This document shows positions 57,896 to 64,000 of a stretch of DNA of 64,000 bases, piece after piece. The position numbers and the translations under genes were made by a program. The stretch is taken from positions 124,001 through 188,000 of the forward strand of contig NZ_BOOC01000003.1 of NCBI RefSeq assembly GCF_016863035.1, given 5' to 3'. The stretch comes from Microbispora corallina (GTDB taxonomy: Bacteria > Actinomycetota > Actinomycetes > Streptosporangiales > Streptosporangiaceae). The number at the start of each line of letters is the position of its first letter. Within the stretch, counting starts at the first letter, position 1. The notes beneath the pieces were generated by a model. That model was not told the origin of the DNA and did no database searches. It saw nothing but the letters and a program-made list of their open reading frames with translations.

Positions 57896-58945
57896 CCCGA
57901 TGGGCGTGGTCGCCGCGGCCAGCGCGGCGGCCGTCACCCGGACCGTGCCCCGCCCGAGCCCGAGCACCCGGCGGAACCACAGGTCGCCCAGCAGGAACAG
58001 CGCCACCCCGCCCGCCAGAGCGAACGCCGGTCCGAGGCTGACGTGGTCATGGCCGATCGCCTTCTTGACGCCGGCCGCCGTGGCCACGATCCCGAGCAGC
58101 ACCGGGATGTGGGCGTAGAAGTACGCGCCGAGGATGAGGCGGGTGCGCCGGACCACGTCCACGCGGAGCAGCGCGCGCTCGGGGGCCTCCTCGTCGCCGC
58201 CGAAGTACACCCACCACAGGGCCGCCGTCAGCGCCAGGCCCAGCAGCGCGGCGACGATCAGGTTCGCGGTCGGCCGGCTCCCGGCGGCGCCGATGCCGAT
58301 GGCGACGATCGACTCGCCCAGCACGATGATCACGAGCAGGCCGTGCCGCTCGACGATGTGCGACGGGTGGAGCGGGAACCCCCTCTGCCCGATGAAGTAC
58401 GGGCTGGTCCACAGCAGCACCAGCGCCGCCCCCCAGAGCGCGTAGTTCCAGGGCGTGGGCGCGAACGCGGCGCCGAAGATCAGCGCGGTCGCCGCCAGGT
58501 TGAACGGCAGCACCCGGGCGATGGCGGCCGACGCCTGGAGGTAGAGGCCGCCGTGGACCAGCACGATGATCAGGTACCCGAGGGCGAACGCCGCGCCGCC
58601 CCCAGTGAAGGCGTGCGGGATCGCCAGCGCCATGACGAGGAAGCCCGCCATGCCGGTGAGGATCAGCACCCGCCGGGCCGGCCGGGACGGCGGGATCGTG
58701 TTGGTCAGCCAGGCGTAGCCGCTGTACATCCACCACAGGACGCCGAAGACCAGGACGGCCTGCAGGGTCCCCAGGCCGGGGAGGTGCCCCGCCTCCGCGC
58801 CGAAGTCGCCCACCAGCAGCGACGTGAGCTGGGTGACCGTGAAGACGAAGACCAGGTCGAAGAAGAGCTCGACCGAGGACACGCGGAGCTCGGAGTCGGC
58901 CGCGACCGGGTCGTGCCGCTCGGCGAACCAGGTGGGGAGGCGCAT
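57818..58945 (-). CDS. ltrA: LtrA-like (low temperature requirement A) membrane protein
   Basis: Integral membrane protein of 375 aa with about nine or ten hydrophobic helices. The family start VSSVELFFDLVFVFTVTQL is clear, as are HIVERHGLLVIIVLGESIVAIG and ERALLRVDVVRRTRLILGAYFYAH. The biochemical role of the family is unknown; the name comes from a Listeria mutant. The 3' end overlaps the convergent MarR gene by 78 bases. Confidence 0.92.
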   Translation of the reverse strand: MRLPTWFAERHDPVAADSELRVSSVELFFDLVFVFTVTQLTSLLVGDFGAEAGHLPGLGTLQAVLVFGVLWWMYSGYAWLTNTIPPSRPARRVLILTGMAGFLVMALAIPHAFTGGGAAFALGYLIIVLVHGGLYLQASAAIARVLPFNLAATALIFGAAFAPTPWNYALWGAALVLLWTSPYFIGQRGFPLHPSHIVERHGLLVIIVLGESIVAIGIGAAGSRPTANLIVAALLGLALTAALWWVYFGGDEEAPERALLRVDVVRRTRLILGAYFYAHIPVLLGIVATAAGVKKAIGHDHVSLGPAFALAGGVALFLLGDLWFRRVLGLGRGTVRVTAAALAAATTPIGLWSPAVHLGALVALLVAMICAERVL

Positions 58946-58997
58946 GCCGCCATTGTGGCGCTTTCTTGATTACAAGATTGCACCTGGCAGATGACGA

Positions 58998-59999
58998 CTA
59001 GTCCAGCACGTCGGCCCGCAGCCGCGGGAACACCTTCCCCACCTTGCCCATCAGGTAGTCGCCGTACGTGCCGGTGAAGGCCCGCAGGTCCTGCCCGTCC
59101 CAGCGTGGACGGCCGCCGTCGCGCAGCGGACGGGACGGCAGCGGGGGCACCTCGCAGTCCCAGCCCGGGTCGAAGAAGAAGGGGAACGACAGGCGGCTGC
59201 GGCCGGTCAGGTTGCGCACCCGGTGGGGCGTCGAGCGGTAGTGGCCGCCGGTGAGGCGGTCGAGCATGTCCCCGATGTTGCACACGAGCGTCCCGGAGAT
59301 GGGCGGCGCCTCGATCCAGCCGCGCGAGGTGTGCACCTGCAGGCCGGCGTTGTCGTCCTGCAGGAGCAGCGTCAGCAGGCCGTAGTCGGTGTGCTCTCCC
59401 ACCCCCCACTCGTCGCCGGAGGGGGACGCGGGCGGATAGTGGAAGATCCGGAACAGCATGGTGGGGCTCGCGGTGTAGCCGGAGGAGAAGTAGTCGTCCT
59501 CCAGGCCGAGGGCCAGCGCCACCCCGCGCAGCACCCCCTGCGCCACGCCGCTCATCGCGTCCAGGTAGGCGAGGACGGTCGCCCGCAGGTCGGGCACCTC
59601 GCCGGGGAAGAGGTTGGGCCCGTGGAGCGGCCGGGGGTCGTCCGGGTCGTTCTCGGCGCCGAAGTAGACGCCCTCCTTGAGGTCGGGACGGCCGGAGGTG
59701 AGCTCGGCGCCGACCGGGAAGTAGCCCCGCCAGGCCTTCCCGCCGCGCTCCATGGAGATCCGCATCTTGTGCTCGGCCGGCAGCCGGAAGAACCGCCGTG
59801 CGGCGTCCTCCAGCCGGGTGGTGAGCTCGGGCGGCACGCCGTGGCCGCTTATGTAGAAGAACCCGCTGTCCAGGCAGGCGGCCTCGATCCGGCGCGCGGC
59901 GGCCGCGCGCTCCCCGGGCGTGCCGGGGCCGACGAGAGCGCTCACATCGATCACGGGCAGCGGTCCCGAGGTGCTCGACATACCTCCATATGACAGCAC
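58998..59999 (-). CDS. Isopenicillin-N-synthase-like Fe(II) / 2-oxoglutarate-type oxygenase
   Basis: Non-haem iron oxygenase of 333 aa. The DIOX_N part reads [11 protein letters not shown], then [13 protein letters not shown]. The iron ligands are His and Asp in [12 protein letters not shown] and His in [11 protein letters not shown], and the RxS co-substrate motif is [11 protein letters not shown]. The GTG at 59999 is preferred because AAAAGGGGGCCCAT precedes it; the ATG at 59981 would have GGAGGT touching the start codon. Plant-hormone-type and secondary-metabolite hydroxylases share this fold. No biosynthetic cluster surrounds it, so the substrate is unknown. Confidence 0.9.
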   Translation of the reverse strand: MLSYGGMSSTSGPLPVIDVSALVGPGTPGERAAAARRIEAACLDSGFFYISGHGVPPELTTRLEDAARRFFRLPAEHKMRISMERGGKAWRGYFPVGAELTSGRPDLKEGVYFGAENDPDDPRPLHGPNLFPGEVPDLRATVLAYLDAMSGVAQGVLRGVALALGLEDDYFSSGYTASPTMLFRIFHYPPASPSGDEWGVGEHTDYGLLTLLLQDDNAGLQVHTSRGWIEAPPISGTLVCNIGDMLDRLTGGHYRSTPHRVRNLTGRSRLSFPFFFDPGWDCEVPPLPSRPLRDGGRPRWDGQDLRAFTGTYGDYLMGKVGKVFPRLRADVLD

Positions 60000-60133
60000 A
60001 TGGGCCCCCTTTTCTCCATCCGGAACCGCCTTTACGCGCGTGCCCTCCCCGCCGGGAGCGAAGGCGTGGCGCAAACGGTCCCTTTCGCCACGTCCCGGCA
60101 TTACCGGCCGTTGACGTGCCGGGGAGTAGTTTT

Positions 60134-61564
60134 GTGGCGAAGCGCAGCCGAATGCGATGTGGCACCGAAGTGACCCTTGCCGATCGATGGCCGGTCCGGA
60201 CGCGCCTGGCGTTTCTCACGGGCGTGACGGTCGCCGTGCTCTGCATCCTCTTCTCCGCCGGGCTGATGATGGCCCTCCACCGCCTGGCCACGCAGAACCT
60301 CATCCGGGAGACGACCGTGGCGGGGGAGCTCATCGCGTACTCCGTCGACCGGGGGGAGCTCGTGAACCCCCTGCCGCCCGTGTCGCCCAACCTGATCCGC
60401 CCCATCCAGGTGGTCGACCCGAACGGCAGGGTGGTGGCCGCCACCAGGGACCTGCAGGGCAAGCCGCCGATGGCGAACTTCCTGCCGAAGGCGCCGCGGC
60501 GCAACGCCGACAGCGAGGTCTGCGACCACGTGTTCAGCGACCACCGGTGCGACATCGTCGTGGCGCAGCAGGTCTACCGCGACGGTGGCGACTGGACCAT
60601 CTACAGCGCGGCGCCGACGCTCCCCTTCTACGTCTACCCGCCCGTGCTGATCCTGCTCGGCGGGGGCACGGTCCTCGCCGTGGCGGCCGTCGCCAAGGGG
60701 ACGCAGCGCAGCGTCAGGCGGTCGCTGCGGCCGGTGGACGCGATCAGGTCCGAGCTCGACGAGATCCACAGCACCGACCTCGGGCGGCGAGTCCCCGTGC
60801 CCCCGGCCCGGGACGAGATCCACCATCTCGCCAGGAGCGTCAACTACACCCTCGACCGGCTGGAGGAGACGCTGGAGCAGCAGCGCAGGTTCACCTCCGA
60901 CGCCTCCCACGAGCTGCGCAGCCCGATCACCGCGATCCGCGCCCAGATCGAGGACGCCCTGCTCGCGCCCGACGAGGTCGACATGGACGCGCTGGGCGCC
61001 GCCGTGCTGCGGAGCCTGGACCGGCTCCAGTCGATCGCCGCCGACCTGCAGACGCTGGCACGTCTCGACGCGGGCGCGCCCTGCGAGCGGGAGCCGGTCG
61101 ACCTGGGCGCCCTCGTCGGTGCGGAGCTGGCGAACCGGCGGCACTCCCGGAGGATCGTGCGCGACCTGCGGCCCGGCGTGACGGTCCGGGGAGACCGCAT
61201 CCGCCTGGGCCGCCTGGTCACCAGCCTGCTGGACAACGCCGAGCGGCACGCGTCGTCCACGGTCACCGTCATCGTACGCAGGGGCGAGGACGGCAACCCG
61301 GCCGGTGACGACGACCCCCGCTTCCGCGGCGGGGTGGCCGTGGTCGAGGTGCTCGACGATGGCTCGGGGATCGCGCACGACCAGCGCGAGGTGGTCTTCC
61401 AGCGCTTCACCCGCCTCGACTCGGCCCGCAGCAGAGACGCGGGCGGAGCCGGCCTCGGCCTGCCGATCGCCCGGCAGATCGCCGAGAGCCACGGCGGCGC
61501 GCTCGACATCCGCGACAGCCCCGAGGGTGCCCGCTTCGTGCTCTGCCTGCCCCTCACGCCCTGA
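60134..61564 (+). CDS. Orphan sensor histidine kinase
   Basis: Two-component sensor of 476 aa. Membrane helices lie at about 26-48 and 166-187, enclosing an outer domain with two Cys (130 and 139) that may pair. HAMP spans about 188-240. Phosphoacceptor H259 lies in [21 protein letters not shown]-binding motifs are LLDNAERHA (N), LDDGSGIA (G1), VFQRFTR (F) and [19 protein letters not shown] (G2). GTG at 60134 follows GGGGAG by seven bases; GTG 60170 is a shorter option. No response regulator is adjacent. The following 271 bp hold no recognisable gene or strong signal. Confidence 0.92.
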   Translation: MAKRSRMRCGTEVTLADRWPVRTRLAFLTGVTVAVLCILFSAGLMMALHRLATQNLIRETTVAGELIAYSVDRGELVNPLPPVSPNLIRPIQVVDPNGRVVAATRDLQGKPPMANFLPKAPRRNADSEVCDHVFSDHRCDIVVAQQVYRDGGDWTIYSAAPTLPFYVYPPVLILLGGGTVLAVAAVAKGTQRSVRRSLRPVDAIRSELDEIHSTDLGRRVPVPPARDEIHHLARSVNYTLDRLEETLEQQRRFTSDASHELRSPITAIRAQIEDALLAPDEVDMDALGAAVLRSLDRLQSIAADLQTLARLDAGAPCEREPVDLGALVGAELANRRHSRRIVRDLRPGVTVRGDRIRLGRLVTSLLDNAERHASSTVTVIVRRGEDGNPAGDDDPRFRGGVAVVEVLDDGSGIAHDQREVVFQRFTRLDSARSRDAGGAGLGLPIARQIAESHGGALDIRDSPEGARFVLCLPLTP

Positions 61565-61835
61565 CTCACGCCATCGACGGCGGCCGCTCGTCGATCTACC
61601 GGCGCAAGCGGTGGATGCACGACGGCCTCGACCGGTCCGCGGGCCGGTCTGCCATCAAGGAGCGCGCAGGCGCGTGGACCCCTTCTGCGTGCTGAACACA
61701 GGCGACGGGGTCGTCGGGCACGAGTTGTGCCTCGCACACCATCGCAAGGCGGGCACAAGGGCCGAAAACCGCTCCCATTAAGGTGCCATCCAGCATTACG
61801 CTCCTTACCGGCACGCGAGCGAGGGAGTGGCGCAG

Positions 61836-62810
61836 ATGCGGCGGTGGGTCCCGTCCTTCATCCTGTTGGCGCTGATCTGGGGCAACAGCTTCTTCTTCAT
61901 CAAGGTGGCGCTCGGGAGCCTCCATCCGCTCCAGATCTCGTTCGGGCGGATGGCGATCGGCGCGTTGACCCTGCTGGTCGCGCTCCTCGCCACCGGGCGG
62001 AGGCTGCCGCGCGATCCGCGCCTGTGGGGGCACTTCGCCGTCGCGTCGATCGTGCTGACCACCGTCCCGTTCACGCTCTTCGGGTACGGCGAGCAGCACG
62101 TCTCCTCGGTGCTGGCCGCCATCTGGAACGCCACGACGCCGCTGTGCACACTGCTGTTCGCGCTGCTGCTGCGCAGCGAACGGGCGACGGCGGGGCGGGT
62201 GACCGGGCTCGGGCTGGGCTTCGCCGGGGTGATGGTGGTCCTCGGCGTGTGGGAGCCGATCTCGGGCGGCGCCATGATCGGCAGCCTGGCCTGCTTCTGC
62301 GCCGCCGCCTGCTACGGCATCGGCGGGGCGTACATGGGGCGGTTCATCACCCCGAGGGGGGAGGAGCCGATCGTGCTGGCGACGGCCCAGTTGCTGGCCG
62401 GCACCGCCGAGCTCGCCGTGCTGACGCCGCTGGCGGGCGTGGCCCTGGTCGATCCGCACGTGCCGGCGGGCGTGTGGGGGAGCCTGGTGGCGCTCGGCGC
62501 GTTCGGCACCGGCATCGCCTACCTGCTCCTGTACCGGGTGCAGCGGATGGCGGGCGTCACGACCACCTCGACCGTGACCTATCTGATCCCGGTGTTCGCC
62601 GCGGCGTCCGGGGTGGTCGTCCTGCACGAGGGGCTCACCTGGAACCAGCCCGTCGGCGCGCTCGTCGTGCTCGCGGGCATCGCCGTGATCCAGGGACTCG
62701 TGCCCCTGCGCCGCGCCCCGAGACCGGCCCAGCATCCTGTGGCCCAGCATCCTGTGGCCCCGTCCTCCGTCGCCTCGCCCGCGGCGGGGGAGGCCGAGGC
62801 CTCCGCCTGA
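61836..62810 (+). CDS. EamA/DMT-family transporter
   Basis: Membrane transporter of 324 aa with ten hydrophobic helices in two EamA repeats (for example LLALIWGNSFFFIKVALG and SLACFCAAACYGIGGAYMG). Family members export metabolites, amino acids or drugs; the substrate is unknown. ATG at 61836 is preferred because GAGGGAG lies eight bases upstream; GTG 61827 is inside that motif. The cytoplasmic tail contains a duplicated AQHPV sequence and ends in an Ala/Glu-rich stretch. It converges with the repeat-protein gene, separated by a strong terminator. Confidence 0.92.
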   Translation: MRRWVPSFILLALIWGNSFFFIKVALGSLHPLQISFGRMAIGALTLLVALLATGRRLPRDPRLWGHFAVASIVLTTVPFTLFGYGEQHVSSVLAAIWNATTPLCTLLFALLLRSERATAGRVTGLGLGFAGVMVVLGVWEPISGGAMIGSLACFCAAACYGIGGAYMGRFITPRGEEPIVLATAQLLAGTAELAVLTPLAGVALVDPHVPAGVWGSLVALGAFGTGIAYLLLYRVQRMAGVTTTSTVTYLIPVFAAASGVVVLHEGLTWNQPVGALVVLAGIAVIQGLVPLRRAPRPAQHPVAQHPVAPSSVASPAAGEAEASA

Positions 62811-62826
62811 GCCGCTACACGGGGAA

Positions 62827-62852
62827 GGGCACGGGCGGGACCGCCCGTGCCC
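62827..62852. terminator. Bidirectional terminator
   Basis: GGGCACGGGCGG and CCGCCCGTGCCC are perfectly complementary around GA, between the convergent EamA and repeat-protein genes. Confidence 0.85.
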
Positions 62853-62880
62853 TCCTGATCTGCCGATCAGCCCGTGCTCG

Positions 62881-63963
62881 TCAGTCGCAGTTCGACTGCT
62901 CGCTCAGGCCGCTGGACTGGCTCTCGCCCAGCAGGGCGGGCCGGGTGAAGCTGACCGTGCGCGACTCGTTGACCAGCCGCGTGTAGCTGACCGGACGGCT
63001 CTCCGTCACGAAGCGGGTCTCCGTCACCGGACGGCTCTCGGTGACCATGTGGGTCTCCGTGACCGGACGGCTGAAGCTGACCTGCCGGGTGACCGGACGG
63101 GTCTCCGTGACCAGCCGGGTCTCCGTGACGGGCCGCATGTAGTTGACCTGCCGGGTGACCGGGCGGGTCTCGGTGACCAGCCGGGTCTCCGTGACCGGAC
63201 GGGTGAACGGCTCCATGCGCGTGACGGGACGCATCTCCGTCACCATGCGCGTGGACGTCACGGGACGGCTGAAGGTGACCTGCTCGGTCACCGGCCGGCT
63301 CTCCTGGACCATCCGGGTGTAGGAGATCGGACGGGTGTAGCTGACCTGCTCGGTCACCGGACGCGTCTCGGTGATCATCCGCGTGGACGTGACCGGGCGC
63401 TCGTAGTTGATCGTGCGCGTGTAGGTGATCGGGCGCTCGTAGTTGACCATGCGCGTGTACGTCACCGGGCGCTGGTAGTTGATCGTGCGCGTGTAGGTGA
63501 TCGGCCGGCTGTACTCCTCGGAGCTCAGCGAGGCGGGCCGGCCGTACTCCTCCGAGCCGCTCCACCCGGACCGGCCGTACGACGAGCCGCTGAACGACTC
63601 GGGCTGGTACGACTCGGACCGGCCGTATGACGAGCCGCTGAACGACTCGGGCTGGTACGACTCGTGCCGGAGGCCGGACTCGCCGAGGGACGATTCGCCG
63701 AGAGACGACTCGCCGATGGACGCGCTCTCCTGGGCGTTGATGCTCTCTCGCCCGTACCGACTCTCTCCGAGGTGGCTGGAGTAACCGGTGTCGCCGCTCT
63801 CCTCCGATTCGTCGCCGTAGGCGGCGGGGACCATGGCGCGTGGCGACTGGACCGCCGCCGCCAGGCCGGTCGGGTGAACGGTCGTGGCCGAGGCCACGGC
63901 CGGCCAGAGGACGGCGCCGAGGACTGCCGGACCCAGCAGTAATGAGAATCGATTGCCGTGCAT
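62881..63963 (-). CDS. Secreted RPVT-repeat protein, unrecognised
   Basis: Protein of 360 aa with a predicted signal peptide (about 1-26, MHGNRFSLLLGPAVLGAVLW, end VASA). Residues 50-152 are Ser/Gly/Glu/Tyr-rich and contain ES-type microrepeats and a perfectly duplicated 16-residue block (101-132). Residues 153-334 are sixteen units of 12 or 10 residues, each starting RP[VI][ST], for example RPVTETRLVTET and RPVTRQVNYM. From unit 5 to 13 the 10- and 12-residue forms alternate. One Cys occurs, in the last four residues (SNCD). The ATG at 63963 has AGGAG seven bases upstream. There is no LPxTG or membrane anchor. I do not recognise the family; a surface or matrix fibre of stacked beta strands is one idea. 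Confidence 0.82.
   Translation of the reverse strand: MHGNRFSLLLGPAVLGAVLWPAVASATTVHPTGLAAAVQSPRAMVPAAYGDESEESGDTGYSSHLGESRYGRESINAQESASIGESSLGESSLGESGLRHESYQPESFSGSSYGRSESYQPESFSGSSYGRSGWSGSEEYGRPASLSSEEYSRPITYTRTINYQRPVTYTRMVNYERPITYTRTINYERPVTSTRMITETRPVTEQVSYTRPISYTRMVQESRPVTEQVTFSRPVTSTRMVTEMRPVTRMEPFTRPVTETRLVTETRPVTRQVNYMRPVTETRLVTETRPVTRQVSFSRPVTETHMVTESRPVTETRFVTESRPVSYTRLVNESRTVSFTRPALLGESQSSGLSEQSNCD
62944..63507 (-). repeat. RPVT-type tandem repeat array
   Basis: Sixteen coding units of 36 or 30 bases plus one truncated unit. Units 5-13 alternate to give a 66-base super-repeat. Third positions vary between units more than the RPVT residues do, which suggests selection on the protein. 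Confidence 0.88.
63568..63663 (-). repeat. 48-bp direct duplication in the RPVT-repeat gene
   Basis: Two adjacent 48-base copies encoding ESYQPESFSGSSYGRS differ by a single synonymous base in the part compared (ccgtac versus ccgtat), so the duplication is recent. Confidence 0.88.
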
Positions 63964-64000
63964 AGAGATACTCCTCTCCGATCAGACCGCATCGGGCGAT

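Noticed and set aside
61674-61781. 35-codon frame starting GTG upstream of the EamA gene
   Set aside because: AAGGAG is ten bases away and the peptide has no features; could be real but support is too thin.
62944-63507. Repeat array that might suggest CRISPR or a satellite
   Set aside because: Units of 30 and 36 bases are coding, in frame and conserved at protein level; no unique spacers.

Overview
The window is a contiguous chromosomal segment from a high-GC actinomycete. Third codon positions are almost all G or C, GTG and TTG starts are frequent, and the lexA / nrdR / nrdJ order matches the arrangement known in Streptomyces and relatives. The abundance of LacI, ROK, TetR and Ser/Thr kinase genes and of secreted glycoside hydrolases fits a soil saprophyte, probably of the Streptosporangiales; that placement is inference. 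No rRNA, tRNA, CRISPR, prophage or intact insertion sequence was seen. The only mobile-element trace is a short nuclease/transposase-like tail at 27369-27629.

Layout. 1-8.6 kb is mostly housekeeping: the leuS 3' end, a secreted GH5 cellulase with a CBM2, a PatB-type C-S lyase, LexA with an SOS box, NrdR and the B12-dependent ribonucleotide reductase NrdJ. 8.7-19.6 kb is a series of small redox and regulatory modules. Several are a regulator diverging from an oxidoreductase across paired inverted repeats (TetR/Gfo-Idh, TetR/SDR, TetR/epimerase). They are followed by a TipA-like MerR gene with its own promoter, a flavin-binding protein, two small unrecognised proteins, and an ECF41 sigma factor overlapping an AhpD-like gene.

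18.0-27.2 kb is a galactan utilisation locus: binding protein, two permeases and a LacI repressor on one strand, and a GH42 beta-galactosidase and secreted GH53 galactanase on the other. Both arms carry the same candidate operator. 28.1-36.6 kb is a second sugar operon: YicI-like GH31, binding protein, two permeases and a large secreted GH3. Neither transporter has its own ATPase, so both probably use a shared MsiK-type ATPase encoded elsewhere. 36.7-45.8 kb is a signalling cluster: two membrane pseudokinases with beta-propeller-like outer domains diverge from two active-looking membrane Ser/Thr kinases and a Pro-rich membrane protein. The two kinases and the Pro-rich protein share a DUF3558-like outer domain.

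45.9-50 kb holds a small Cys-rich protein, a TetR/NmrA pair, a parvulin-like protein and a soluble transhydrogenase. 50-56.6 kb is a beta-glucoside locus: a ROK regulator with its own palindrome, then an overlapping GH3 / LacI / GH1 operon behind three AGCGCT-centred operators. 56.6-64 kb holds a MarR/azoreductase pair, an LtrA-like membrane protein, an Fe(II)/2-oxoglutarate-type oxygenase, an orphan histidine kinase, an EamA transporter and, at the right edge, a secreted protein built of about sixteen RPVT-type repeats. That last protein, the pseudokinase/kinase cluster and the two small proteins near 17.6-17.9 kb are the least explained parts of the window.
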